Source: Arthrobacter sp. ISL-5
GTDB lineage: Bacteria > Actinomycetota > Actinomycetes > Actinomycetales > Micrococcaceae
DNA length: 64,000 nucleotides
NCBI RefSeq assembly: GCF_018613835.1
Contig: NZ_JAGGPM010000013.1
Location: 106,189-170,188 of the forward strand
Reading direction: 5' to 3'
Within the stretch, counting starts at the first letter, position 1. Each line of letters begins with the position of its first letter. Shown piece after piece: positions 44,334-52,582 of the stretch. The notes beneath the pieces are model-generated. The model was not told the DNA's origin, made no database searches, and was given only the letters and a program-made list of their open reading frames with translations. A program made the translations under genes and the position numbers.

Positions 44334-44888
44334 TTACAGGACTTTGAAGTAGTCGAACGGTTCCCTGCAGTCCTGGCACACGTACAGCGCCTTGCAGGAG
44401 GTGGAACCGAAGCGGGTGAGTTCCTTGGTGTTCAGCGACGAGCACTGCGGGCACTTCACGGCCAGGCCCAGCCGGACCGGCCCGGAGTGTCCCCCGGCCG
44501 CGGCCCTGCCGCTGGGCGGGGCGATGCCGTACTCCCGCAGCTTGGCCTTGCCGGCGTCCGTCATCCAGTCCGTGGTCCAGGCCGGGGCCAGCACCAGCTC
44601 CACATGGACGCTGGGGTAGCCCTCCTTCTGGAAGGCGGCCTTGAGGTCGTCGCGGATGGCGTCCATCGCGGGGCAGCCCGAGTACGTGGGCGTGATGGTG
44701 ACCTGTAGGGCGGGCACCAGCCCGCCGTCGTCGAACAGCCGGACACTGCGGAGGATCCCCAGATCCTCGATGGTGAGCACGGGGATTTCCGGATCGCAGA
44801 CCGTGGCGGCGATGGCCCAGGCCTTCTCCTCCGCGGTGGGTCCGGCTACGGTTTCGAAGTCCGATACGTACATGGCCACGGCGGTCAC
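44334..44888 (-). CDS. paaD: Phenylacetyl-CoA epoxidase assembly protein (MIP18/zinc ribbon)
   Basis: A 184-residue protein. The N-terminal MIP18-like domain has EEKAWAIAATVCDPEIPVLT and TITPTYSGCPAMDAIRDDLK. The C-terminal part has two C-x-x-C pairs (KCPQCSSLN, YVCQDCREPFDYFKVL). PaaD is thought to help load or maintain Fe-S or di-iron centres of the complex. It overlaps the paaC stop by 4 bp. Confidence 0.92.
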   Translation of the reverse strand: MTAVAMYVSDFETVAGPTAEEKAWAIAATVCDPEIPVLTIEDLGILRSVRLFDDGGLVPALQVTITPTYSGCPAMDAIRDDLKAAFQKEGYPSVHVELVLAPAWTTDWMTDAGKAKLREYGIAPPSGRAAAGGHSGPVRLGLAVKCPQCSSLNTKELTRFGSTSCKALYVCQDCREPFDYFKVL

Positions 44889-45787
44889 CAGCTTGCTCCG
44901 GGATGCTCCCGGGCCAGCACCTGCATCTCGGCGAGGATGTAGCCCAGGTGTTCGGAGTGCTTGCCGCGGCGTCCGCCGCCCGGCGCTGCCGGCGTCTGCG
45001 GCACCTCCAGCTCGGCTTCGGCCAGGACCTCGCCGGTGAGGCGGTCAAAGTCCGCCTTCAGGCTGGAAGGCTCGACGGCGGCACCGGCTTCAGCCAGGCG
45101 CGTGGCCAGCTCATCATCCGCGAAGAGCTCGGCGACGTACGGCCAGACCAGCTTCAGGCCATGGATCATTTTCTGGCGGGATTCCTCGGTGCCCTGCGCG
45201 AGACGCAGGATCCACTGGGCGCTGTGGTCGCGGTGGTAGTCCACTTCCTTCACGGCCTTGGCGGCGATGGCGGCGAGCGTGGCGTCGGTGGACTGGGTCA
45301 GCCGGCGGTAGAGCTCGAACTGGTAGTAGCTCACCACGAACTGCCGGGCGATGGTGACGGCGAAGTCGCCGTTGGGCTGCTCGAACAGGTGGGCGGAGCG
45401 GAACTCGTGCTCGCGGCGGAAGTAGGCGAGCTCGTCCTCGCTCTTCTCCCACGCTCCCCCGGCGTAGGTGAGGAAGGACCGGGCGTGGCCCAGCTGGTCC
45501 AGGGCGATGTTGCCCAGGGCCACGTCCTCCTCCAGCTCGGGGGCCCGGGAGATCCAGTGGCCCAGGCGCTGGGCCAGGATGAGGGCGTCGTCGCCGAGGC
45601 GCAGGGCGTACTCGGCCACGTCCTCGGAGGGCTTCACCAGGCCGGTGCGGACCTCGAGCGCGATGTCCTCCGGGCGGAGCGCGTTCCCCGGCGTGATGCG
45701 GGTGGCGCTGGCGGACGAGTCACCGCTGCCGGCGACGCCCACGGAGATGTCGCCGTGGCCTGTGGTCTCTGTCTGTTCCGGGGTCAC
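44885..45787 (-). CDS. paaC: Phenylacetyl-CoA epoxidase structural subunit
   Basis: A 300-residue ferritin-like helical protein. After a 50-residue Gly/Ser/Thr-rich leader it has YALRLGDDALILAQRLGHWI, LEEDVALGNIALDQLGHARS and AVKEVDYHRDHSAQWILRL. PaaC pairs with PaaA in the oxygenase core but lacks a working metal site in characterised systems. The start overlaps paaB by 4 bp. The N-terminal extension beyond the usual family start is low complexity, and the true start could be further in. Confidence 0.92.
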   Translation of the reverse strand: MTPEQTETTGHGDISVGVAGSGDSSASATRITPGNALRPEDIALEVRTGLVKPSEDVAEYALRLGDDALILAQRLGHWISRAPELEEDVALGNIALDQLGHARSFLTYAGGAWEKSEDELAYFRREHEFRSAHLFEQPNGDFAVTIARQFVVSYYQFELYRRLTQSTDATLAAIAAKAVKEVDYHRDHSAQWILRLAQGTEESRQKMIHGLKLVWPYVAELFADDELATRLAEAGAAVEPSSLKADFDRLTGEVLAEAELEVPQTPAAPGGGRRGKHSEHLGYILAEMQVLAREHPGASW

Positions 45788-46098
45788 AGGTGCTTCACTC
45801 CTTCGCTCTTGGTGTAGTACGTGGCGTGCCGGTAATCCTTGCCCTGCGGGGACTCGAAGAACGAGCCCTTCGCGTCCGGATCGCTGGCGGCGATGGCATC
45901 GGCCGGGACCACCCAGATGGACACGCCCTCGTTGCGGCGGGTGTACAGGTCACGGGCGTTGCGCAGGGCCATGGCGGCATCCGGCGCGTGCAGGCTGCCC
46001 GCGTGGACGTGCGACAGCCCGCGACTGGACCGGACGAAGACCTCCCAGAGCGGCCAGACGCTGGTTGAACTTGTCGAAACCTCATCGTTGGGGTTCAT
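45784..46098 (-). CDS. paaB: Phenylacetyl-CoA epoxidase subunit B, N-terminus encoded by a repeat
   Basis: A 104-residue Paa[11 protein letters not shown] near the start, [20 protein letters not shown] and [20 protein letters not shown]. PaaB bridges PaaA-PaaC units in the complex. The first residues, [13 protein letters not shown], are about ten longer than usual. V-S-T-S-S-T-S is the translation of a REP-like DNA repeat (46060-46081), placed exactly between the start codon and the conserved domain. The start overlaps the paaA stop by 4 bp. Confidence 0.92.
   Translation of the reverse strand: MNPNDEVSTSSTSVWPLWEVFVRSSRGLSHVHAGSLHAPDAAMALRNARDLYTRRNEGVSIWVVPADAIAASDPDAKGSFFESPQGKDYRHATYYTKSEGVKHL
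46060..46081. repeat. REP-like repeat unit inside paaB
   Basis: GCTGGTTGAACTTGTCGAAA plus two bases, the reverse orientation of the consensus found in the E2 and VanZ genes. It occupies codons 6-13 of paaB. Confidence 0.8.
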
Positions 46099-47126
46099 GC
46101 TGCGTATTCCTTTTCTGCGTGCTTGCGTGCCTGTTTTGCCAGCTGTTTTTCCGCGTAAGCGGCCGCTGCTACGCGAACCCAGGCGCCGTCGTCGTGCGCT
46201 TCGCGGCGGCGCTCAAGCCGCTGGGCGTTGCAGGGGCCGCGGCCGGCGAGGACTTCCTTGAACTCTTCCCAGTCCAGCGGGCCGTGCTCCCACTTCTTGG
46301 TTTCCTCGTTGAAGCGGACTTCGCTGTCCGGGAGGGTGAGGCCGAGGACCCTGACCTGCTCCACCATCATGCCGACGAAGCGGCTGCGCAGTTCGTCGTT
46401 GCTGAAGCGCTTGATGTTCCAGGCCATGGACTGCTTGGAGTTGGGCGAATCGTCGTCCGGCGGGCCGAACATCATCAGGGCCGGGGCGTACCAGCGGTTC
46501 ACTGCGTCCTGGGCCATCTGCTTCTGCGCGGGCGTTCCGTTGGAGAGTTCCAGCAGGATCTCGAAGCCCTGGCGCTGGTGGAAGGATTCTTCCTTGCAGA
46601 TGCGGACCATGGCCCGGCCGTAGGGGCCGAAGGACGCGCGGCAGAGCGGCACCTGGTTGCAGATGGCGGCGCCGTCAACCAGCCAGCCGATCGCACCCAT
46701 GTCCGCCCAGGTCAGTGCCGGGTAGTTGAAGATCGAGGAGTAGCGGGCCTTGCCGGCGATGAGGTCGTCCATCATCTTGTCGCGGCTCTGGCCCAGCGTC
46801 TCGGCGGCCGAATAGAGGTAGAGCCCGTGGCCGGCCTCGTCCTGGACCTTGGCCATGAGGATGGCCTTGCGCTTCAGGCTCGGCGCGCGGGAGATCCAGT
46901 TGGCCTCCGGCTGCATGCCGATGATCTCCGAGTGCGCGTGCTGCGAGATCTGGCGCAGGAGGGTCTTGCGGTACGCGGCAGGCATCCAGTCCTTCGGCTC
47001 GATCCGGGAGTCGTCCGACATGACGCGGTCAAAGTACGCCTGCCCCTCCGCCTCGAGCTGTGCCGCCCGCTCCTGATCCTCCGGGGACAGTGCCTCAGGC
47101 ACTGGCTGCAGATTCTGCGATGCCAT
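46095..47126 (-). CDS. paaA: Phenylacetyl-CoA epoxidase catalytic subunit
   Basis: A 343-residue di-iron oxygenase. The iron ligands are in E-x-x-H pairs: [16 protein letters not shown] and [36 protein letters not shown] and [20 protein letters not shown] are also family-typical. It epoxidises the ring of phenylacetyl-CoA. First gene of paaABCDE, with AGGAGCAACC before the ATG and a PaaR-like operator candidate 42 bp upstream. No paaK or regulator is in the window. Confidence 0.95.
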   Translation of the reverse strand: MASQNLQPVPEALSPEDQERAAQLEAEGQAYFDRVMSDDSRIEPKDWMPAAYRKTLLRQISQHAHSEIIGMQPEANWISRAPSLKRKAILMAKVQDEAGHGLYLYSAAETLGQSRDKMMDDLIAGKARYSSIFNYPALTWADMGAIGWLVDGAAICNQVPLCRASFGPYGRAMVRICKEESFHQRQGFEILLELSNGTPAQKQMAQDAVNRWYAPALMMFGPPDDDSPNSKQSMAWNIKRFSNDELRSRFVGMMVEQVRVLGLTLPDSEVRFNEETKKWEHGPLDWEEFKEVLAGRGPCNAQRLERRREAHDDGAWVRVAAAAYAEKQLAKQARKHAEKEYAA

Positions 47127-47167
47127 GGTTGCTCCTATGCATTCACGTGCGAACTGGGAATTTATTT

Positions 47168-47181
47168 ACCGACCGTTCGTT
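47168..47181. promoter_or_regulatory. TetR/PaaR-like operator candidate upstream of paaA
   Basis: ACCGACCGTTCGTT, one mismatch from the ACCGNNCGNNCGGT core I recall for actinobacterial PaaR sites. It is 42 bp from the paaA start, inside a short AT-rich promoter-like stretch. Confidence 0.5.
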
Positions 47182-47286
47182 CAGGATATGCGGAAGCCGC
47201 GAGGGGCGTCAAGCACGGCGGCTACTTCCGGGCGTCGCTGCAACGCTTTGCTTTTGGCGGCGCATAAGCTTTTCCACGGCATAGTT

Positions 47287-47298
47287 CCGAACGAACGG
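47287..47298. promoter_or_regulatory. Second PaaR-like operator candidate
   Basis: CCGAACGAACGG fits CCGNNCGNNCGG fully. It lies 28 bp before the start of the divergent membrane protein gene at 47327, suggesting that gene may be co-regulated with paaA. Confidence 0.45.
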
Positions 47299-47326
47299 GA
47301 CCGCCGCTCAAGCATTGGGGGAAGCC

Positions 47327-48010
47327 ATGAATGGACTGACAGCCACCGGGAAACTGTCAGGGGCGGAGCGCGTGACTCTGACGGCCCTGCTCTGGGCGTC
47401 CCTTGCCGGACTTCTGATTTCGGTTGTCCTCGCTGGGTTCCAGGTCTTCGGCATCTGGCAGGGCGACACCGAGCTGTCTGTCTCGGTTGCGAACAGCTAC
47501 TTCCCGGAGCTGGCCGAAGGCAATCCCCGGGTCCTGGCCGGCTCATATGACCGGGCCTGGCTAACGGTGAACGGCATGCCCCTGCCTGCCAGCCTGCTGC
47601 TGACCGCGGCGGCAGTGTTGCGCAGCCTTGTGATGGTGTCCATCTGTGTTGCGATGATCCTCGTCTGCCGCCGCATTCTGCAGTACAAACCGTTCGCCAA
47701 GTCGAGCCAGATTGCGTTGGTAGTGGTTGGGTCCATATTTGTAGCGGCGGCAGCGCTTCCGGGCATGTTCGAGTCGATGGCCACCATGATTTCCGCAGAA
47801 TCCCTGGGCCTTCCGGGGCCGGACCAGATCGACTCCCGCGAGGTAGTGGACCTTCCGTTCGCGACCGTCGACTTCCCGCTGATCGCGTTGGGCCTGTTGT
47901 TCGGCGTGATCGCAACTGCGCTTCAGATGGGCGCACGAATGCAACTGGACGGGGCGCTGCGGGAGGGTATGCCGCCCCAAGTTCCCCCAAACGACGGCCT
48001 CCGGCCGTAA
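47327..48010 (+). CDS. Hypothetical four-helix membrane protein (DUF2975-like)
   Basis: A 227-residue protein from ATG 47327, with GGGGGAAGCC upstream. Transmembrane helices fall at about 20-42, 86-108, 125-147 and 178-200, with an external loop between the first two. The I-L-Q-Y-K-P-F segment resembles the RxxxGxPF region of DUF2975 proteins, though the match is loose. It is divergent from paaA and shares the region with two operator-like sites. Function unknown. Confidence 0.65.
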   Translation: MNGLTATGKLSGAERVTLTALLWASLAGLLISVVLAGFQVFGIWQGDTELSVSVANSYFPELAEGNPRVLAGSYDRAWLTVNGMPLPASLLLTAAAVLRSLVMVSICVAMILVCRRILQYKPFAKSSQIALVVVGSIFVAAAALPGMFESMATMISAESLGLPGPDQIDSREVVDLPFATVDFPLIALGLLFGVIATALQMGARMQLDGALREGMPPQVPPNDGLRP

Positions 48011-48151
48011 CGCTGCACCTGATATCGGCGCCCTTCTGTGGACGGCAAGTTCTTGTCTGGTTCTTGGCGCCCTTGGCCTCTGCCTGGTGCTAGCGTGACA
48101 GCACGCAGTACCTGTCCTGCCATGCGGTAACCGTCCTGCAAGGAGCAACCG

Positions 48152-48746
48152 GTGATCATGATCGGCGGCCTTCCGGCCCACATTCTTCTCGTCCACGCCG
48201 TGGTGGTCTTCGGGCCGCTGGCCGGGCTGGGCGCCGTCGTCTACGGCCTTGCCGCCAGGACCCGGAACTATCTGGCGTGGCCGCTGGGCGTGCTTGCGCT
48301 GATCCTCGCTCCCCTGTCCCTGATCACGGCCCAGGTGGGCGAGCAGCTGCAGGCCACCCGGGGCGCCACCGACATGATCCAGGCACACGCCTGGCGTGGC
48401 CGCTGGGCGTGCTTGCGCTGATCCTCGCTCCCCTGTCCCTGATCACGGCCCAGGTGGGCGAGCAGCTGCAGGCCACCCGGGGCGCCACCGACATGATCCA
48501 GGCACACGCCCGGCAGGGTGACATCTTCAAATACACCGCGGTGGTTTTCCTTGTTGTGGTGGCGTTGATTTGCTCGCAGCCACCTACGCGCCGCTGGCCC
48601 AGCGGGTGCGCGCGCTGGCTGGCCTCCAGGAATCCCGACCGATCAGGATCGCCCTCCTGACCGCGGGCGTGCTGGCCGGGCTTTTCCTGATCTACCAGAG
48701 CATCATCACCGGGCACTCCGGCTCGTCCTCGGTTTGGGGCGGTTAG
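48152..48746 (+). pseudogene. Broken DUF2231-like membrane protein gene
   Basis: It starts well: GTG 48152 behind AAGGAG, product VIMIGGLPAHILLVHAVVVF, typical of DUF2231 membrane proteins. A tandem duplication of 119 bp (48272-48390 repeated at 48391-48509) shifts the frame, and the first frame stops near 48421. A further 1-bp loss near 48560 separates AVVFLVVVAL from the last frame, which reads DLLAATYAPLAQRV and ends IITGHSGSSSVWGG at 48746. Undoing both lesions restores one protein of about 160 residues. Assembly error is possible for the duplication. Confidence 0.8.
48272..48509. repeat. 119-bp exact tandem duplication
   Basis: Two adjacent copies (48272-48390 and 48391-48509), no differences seen. 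Length is not a multiple of three, so it breaks the DUF2231-like gene. Confidence 0.9.
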
Positions 48747-48784
48747 GGCGAGTCTCCTTATTGGCGTAGCTAGATGTCGACTGC

Positions 48785-49232
48785 CTTGCTTGCATCACAC
48801 TCTCGTCCACCTGCATGGGCTCTGAGGCTGCTTGGTGGTGATTCAGTTGACGCCAACGACAAGCCGCAAAGCGCAGACGCCACGGCAAGCCATCTGGTAC
48901 CACTCCACCTTGTCCCGCCACTTCATATCCAACCGTGGCCTGCCGGGAGCCCTTGGACCGTCGCACTAACTAGGCTGTGGGGAGGGTTCGGCGCCGGATC
49001 CGGCTCCGTGGTGTTCACGGTTGGGCGAACCCAAACAGGAGTGGCGGTTCTGGTGGCCGAATCGTCCGTTATGCGGACGTTCTTGGCGTCGTCGTGCACC
49101 GAACACCCCGCAGAAACGGCGTCGAAGGAGTTCATCTCATGAGCCCACCGCACCGGCCACCATTGACATCCAGCGTGGCGGGGTCTATTGGTTGGCATGT
49201 CCAACACAATCCAGACCATCCAAGGAGCAGAT
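48785..49232. other. 448-bp stretch inside the cassette without a supported gene
   Basis: Open frames exist in several phases, but none looks like a protein or has a ribosome binding site. A degraded transposase cannot be excluded but is not recognisable. Confidence 0.45.
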
Positions 49233-49529
49233 ATGGACGCCGCGCCCTACGGAATCGTGCACTTCTTCCCAGGAGGCACCAAGGACCAGTACGAGGCCTC
49301 ACTTGCCGCTGTTCACCCAGGCGAGGGGCGCCTACCCGACGGTCAGATCTTCCATGCTGCAGGCTCTTCTGCCGGTGGTTGGACGGTCATGGCTGTCCAT
49401 GAGTCGAAGGAGAGTTGGGAGAAATTCCGTGACGGCATCCTCCTTCCCCGGATGCAGCAGGGCATCGAGGGCGGATTCGCATCGCCTCCGGAAGAGACCG
49501 TCATCGATCTGTACAAGGTCATGCCCTAA
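49233..49529 (+). CDS. Small dimeric alpha/beta-barrel-like protein
   Basis: A 98-residue protein from ATG 49233, with AAGGAGCAGAT immediately upstream. The pattern GIVHFFPGGTKDQYEASLAA, then GWTVMAVHESKESWEKFRDG and a short C-terminal strand ending V-I-D-L-Y-K-V, fits a ferredoxin-like stress-response or monooxygenase-like fold. No catalytic residue is assignable. It and the VOC gene 72 bp downstream form a pair inside the inverted repeats. Confidence 0.75.
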   Translation: MDAAPYGIVHFFPGGTKDQYEASLAAVHPGEGRLPDGQIFHAAGSSAGGWTVMAVHESKESWEKFRDGILLPRMQQGIEGGFASPPEETVIDLYKVMP

Positions 49530-49601
49530 CGACTGGGGGACGCTGCCGAGGGGTCCGGAGGGCGGTCATGCGATTGTGGTCGATATGGATAGGAGCCGGC
49601 G

Positions 49602-49949
49602 ATGGCCGCCGTAGTGAACTACTTCGAAGTCGGCTCGCCAGACCCGGATGCCGCACGGAGCTTCTACGGCTCACTATTCGACTGGACCTTTGGTGAGCCC
49701 TCGCCGGCCGGTTACCGGATGGTCAACGGCGACAAGGGCGGCCTGTGGGACACCACATCGCTGGGCGGAAACGCCTGGGCGATCTTCTACGTGCAGGTCG
49801 ACGACGTGAAGGCCGCTATCGCCCAAGCCGAGTCGCTCGGTGCGAGCGTCGCCGTACCGTTCGTTGACAACGGCGCCATCGAGTTCGCGCACCTCGTTGA
49901 CCCGCAGGGCAACCGGCTCGGTGTGTGGCGGCCGAAACAGTCGGTCTAA
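49602..49949 (+). CDS. VOC-family (glyoxalase-like) protein
   Basis: A 115-residue vicinal-oxygen-chelate protein: VVNYFEVGSPDPDAARSFYG, FDWTFGEPSPAGYRM, AIFYVQVDDVKAAIAQAESL and DPQGNRLGVW are the paired beta-alpha-beta-beta-beta units. Members bind a divalent metal and act as glyoxalases, dioxygenases or antibiotic-resistance proteins; the substrate is unknown. Upstream GGAG precedes the ATG. Confidence 0.85.
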   Translation: MAAVVNYFEVGSPDPDAARSFYGSLFDWTFGEPSPAGYRMVNGDKGGLWDTTSLGGNAWAIFYVQVDDVKAAIAQAESLGASVAVPFVDNGAIEFAHLVDPQGNRLGVWRPKQSV

Positions 49950-50195
49950 GCCGACGGGGGCGCCGGTCCCGCCGATCAAGTCTCGGGGCCGGAGCCGGCA
50001 ACCCCTCGTCTCATGAAAGTCGTCACCTTCGATACGTGCATCGCCGCTCACGTCATCTGCCTCGTAGGGCTAATCGCCGTCGTTCCCTATGCAGTCGCCG
50101 TCTGGCTACCCCAATAAGGAGACACGCCCACGGGCCCGCGTCGAACAACGCGGCGCAACCGCGCGCAGACCCTCCCGGGTCCCTAGACTCATCAG

Positions 50196-50618
50196 ATGCC
50201 TTTCGACGAGAAGCCTGACGCCCGGGCCGAACACCGCTGGCCCGCCGTCAAACGAGGTGGCGCTGCTGATCATCCTGCTGACCTCGTCCGGAAGCAGGAC
50301 GGGTAGCTGGACCGCGGCGGCCCGGTCTCCCGCCGGCACGCCGACCGCAAAGACCTCCCGGCCGCCGACTTCCGCTTTCCGCAGGACGAGGACCACGACG
50401 CCGTCAAGGAGGTGGCCACGAGGTCTTCCCTGAAGACGGGCTGGGTGGCGTCCGTCGTGGACTATCTGTACTTCTCGGCGTCCAACTCCATGGCGTTCAG
50501 CCCCACGGATACCATGCCGCCGTCCCCGCGGGACACAATTTTGCTGGTGATCGAGGCCGCGGGCGGCTTTGTGCTGCTGGCCCTCGTGTGCGCCCACGCA
50601 GTGGCCCTCATCATCTGA
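50196..50618 (+). pseudogene. Decayed DUF1345-like membrane protein gene
   Basis: The start reads MPFDEKPDARAEHRWPAVK, then an in-frame TAG at 50304. After it the same frame recovers the family C-terminus: VDYLYFSASNSMAFSPTDTM, a hydrophobic helix and the end A-L-I-I. A piece of a middle helix (EVALLIILLTSS) is visible in another frame near 50250-50285. Most of the transmembrane core is missing, so internal deletions are likely. DUF1345 proteins are about 220 residues with four or more helices. The end overlaps the convergent SGNH hydrolase gene by 8 bp. Confidence 0.65.
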
Positions 50619-51504
50619 GGCCCTTGGCGACGCCCGCTTCGGCCTGCCCGCCTGTTCCGATGAACGTCCCCGGCGGCATTCCGGCGCCGAAGACGGGCCC
50701 CGCCAAAGGACGCTTCGCCCTCAGCTCCGCCGCCGTCTGGTGCCGGATGCGCCGCACCACCCACGGGAGCAGGTAGTTCCGCGCCCAGACGAGGTCGCTG
50801 GCCCTGGCGGTCCGCCAGCTGCTCTCCGGCAGGTCCTTGGGATGCAGCGGCTGCAGGGTGTGGGGGACGTTGAGGGTGTCCAGCACCATCATTGCGATGG
50901 TGTGATAGCCCAGCGGGGAAAAATGCAGCCGGTCCGGATCCCACATCCGCGGGTCGGTGAGCTGGCGCAGGGCCCACAGGTCCGCGATCAGGGCGTCATG
51001 CCGGGACGCGATGGTCCTGATGTTCTCGTTGAAGATGGCCAACTTGGCGCGGTTGCGGCCCAGCACGGGAGTGGATCCCCAGTCCGGCCCGGTGAATAGG
51101 ACAATCGTTGCCCCCGATAGCCCCAGAAGCTGCACGCCGGCGTCTAGCTCCACGGCCAGGCGGTCCGGGTCCGTGCCGCGGAAGACAAGATCGTTGCCTC
51201 CCGCCGAAAGGGTGATGAGGTCCGGCTTCAGGGCCAGCGCCGGCCCGGCCTGCTGGTCCAGGATCTCTTCCAGTAGCAGTCCCCGGATGGCCAGGTTGGC
51301 GTACGCGAAGTCCTCATGGCCGATGCTTAGTTCTTCCGCTACGCGGTCCGCCCATCCGCGCAGGCCGCCCGGGCTGCGGGGCTCCGGATCGCCCACGCCT
51401 TCGGTGAATGAATCCCCCACTGCCACGTAGCGGCTCCAGGGGTGGGGGGCCGCTGTGCGTTCCGCAGCGGAGCCTCGGGGTTCAAAGTGGCCGACGTTGT
51501 GCAT
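50611..51504 (-). CDS. SGNH/GDSL-family hydrolase
   Basis: A 297-residue esterase/lipase-like enzyme. Block I is VAVGDSFTEGVGD (nucleophile Ser32), block III SAGGNDLVFRG (oxyanion Asn) and block V DPDRLHFSPLGYH (catalytic Asp and His). There is no signal peptide, so it is probably cytoplasmic. The C-terminal 70 residues (RARNYLLPWVVRRI-like) are typical of actinobacterial members of unknown substrate. It is monocistronic by spacing. Confidence 0.88.
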   Translation of the reverse strand: MHNVGHFEPRGSAAERTAAPHPWSRYVAVGDSFTEGVGDPEPRSPGGLRGWADRVAEELSIGHEDFAYANLAIRGLLLEEILDQQAGPALALKPDLITLSAGGNDLVFRGTDPDRLAVELDAGVQLLGLSGATIVLFTGPDWGSTPVLGRNRAKLAIFNENIRTIASRHDALIADLWALRQLTDPRMWDPDRLHFSPLGYHTIAMMVLDTLNVPHTLQPLHPKDLPESSWRTARASDLVWARNYLLPWVVRRIRHQTAAELRAKRPLAGPVFGAGMPPGTFIGTGGQAEAGVAKGLR

Positions 51505-51647
51505 CGCCTCGTCCTTCCCAAGCCGCCCCGGTGCGGTACGCCGGGGGCGCTACTGACAAAACGCTCCAGAGGCGTCCGGAATTCCGCAAAAGCCCGTTAA
51601 ATCTGGAGAATCTTCGTCCGAACTTTGCCCGCGCGGTCCAAGAGGCC

Positions 51648-52061
51648 CTAGAGCCGGTCGAGCAGCTCGGCGCGCTTCTTGACTGACTTGACGAAGTCGG
51701 CCAAGGGCCGGTCGCTGAGGTGCAGGGTGTGTCCGCCGAGCCGGTGGAGAAGCCCACTGTGCTCGTCCTTCACGTGAAAGCGGGTCTTGCCTTCTGCAGG
51801 TGCGAGCGTGAAGGTCCGGATGGTTTTTGAAAGCCCCAGAGGCAGGCTTGCGGTCCAGGTCATGACACGGCCGGGCACTTGCTGGACCCTCACGCGGACG
51901 CTTCTGCGCCCCGTGCCCGTGGTGTGGAATCGGACCCGTCCGCCGTTGCGCAGCTCGCCGTCGACAGCGGTAATGCCTGATTCCCAGACGGTCAGGTCGC
52001 CCGTGTCCGTGAGGACAGCCCAGACCGTCGAGGTGCGCGCGTTGATCAGGGCGGAATGCAT
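51648..52061 (-). CDS. SRPBCC-family (polyketide cyclase/START-like) protein
   Basis: A 137-residue protein from ATG 52061 (MHSALINARTSTVWAVLTDT); a start at 52121 would add 20 residues. The helix-grip pattern DTGDLTVWESGITAVDGEL, VMTWTASLPLGLSKTIRTF and a long C-terminal helix (LADFVKSVKKRAELL) is that of the Bet v1-like superfamily, which binds lipids or hydrophobic ligands. Specific role unknown. Confidence 0.78.
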   Translation of the reverse strand: MHSALINARTSTVWAVLTDTGDLTVWESGITAVDGELRNGGRVRFHTTGTGRRSVRVRVQQVPGRVMTWTASLPLGLSKTIRTFTLAPAEGKTRFHVKDEHSGLLHRLGGHTLHLSDRPLADFVKSVKKRAELLDRL

Positions 52062-52139
52062 GCGGGAAATGGTAGGGCCAGGGTGACGGCGAAATCCCTG
52101 CCCTGGCCGAAGTTCACTCAATGTTCGCTTGGGTAAACG

Positions 52140-52397
52140 TCAGGCGGCAGTCGGTCCGGGATCCCGGTCCGGCGGGGACGGTAAAACCCGGAGCGGGCAC
52201 CGCAGGACGCGCAGCTGATCGAGATCCAGCAGTTGGCGCGTGCCTGTCCGTGAATCACGAATCCAGAACATATCCAGTTCCGGGACCACTGCCAGCACGC
52301 GGCCCCGGTACAGGGGCCGGTCTCCGCGCCACGCTTCAATTCGGTCCCCCGGAGAAAGCTCTGCGCAGGAACGGATATGCCTTCCTAGACCGTCCAT
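52140..52397 (-). CDS. Hypothetical 85-residue beta-rich protein
   Basis: Starts at ATG 52397 with a strong ribosome binding site (AAAGGAGCCGTC). The sequence SPGDRIEAWRGDRPLYRGRV, then MFWIRDSRTGTRQLLD, suggests a small SH3-like barrel; similar short proteins are common in Arthrobacter-type genomes without known function. The tail is Pro/Arg/Asp-rich. Confidence 0.7.
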   Translation of the reverse strand: MDGLGRHIRSCAELSPGDRIEAWRGDRPLYRGRVLAVVPELDMFWIRDSRTGTRQLLDLDQLRVLRCPLRVLPSPPDRDPGPTAA

Positions 52398-52582
52398 GAC
52401 GGCTCCTTTCCCTGCCTACTGGCACCAGTGTGGGCTGCGTTAGTTGCATCGGCATGACGCCCTGATGACGTCTTCGTGAATGCCGGTAACTAATGAACTC
52501 CTGTTCAGGTGGAGGCTGCCGAGTGCGCGTGTGTGGGAGAATCTAAGGCGGCCAGCTCCGTCCGCCCGCGAAAGGAGTCCCG

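Larger units (their letters stand above)
48746..50129. mobile_element. Candidate cassette bounded by 39-bp inverted repeats
   Basis: 48746-48784 and the reverse complement of 50091-50129 match at 34 of 39 positions, including an exact 13-bp core GTCTCCTTATTGG. The repeats point inward like transposon ends and enclose two small genes (49233-49529, 49602-49949). Broken genes lie on each side. No transposase or obvious target-site duplication was found, so it would be a non-autonomous element or a pair of dispersed repeats. Confidence 0.55.

Noticed and set aside
43070..44347. 425-codon plus-strand ORF across paaE
   Set aside because: Antisense shadow of paaE, rich in Gly/Arg/His/Val with no domain; paaE matches its family over its full length.
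50013..50117. 34-codon hydrophobic ORF (MKVVTFDTCIAAHVICLVGL...)
   Set aside because: Weak ribosome binding site, and its last codons are part of the inverted repeat; more likely incidental to the repeat, though a microprotein is not excluded.
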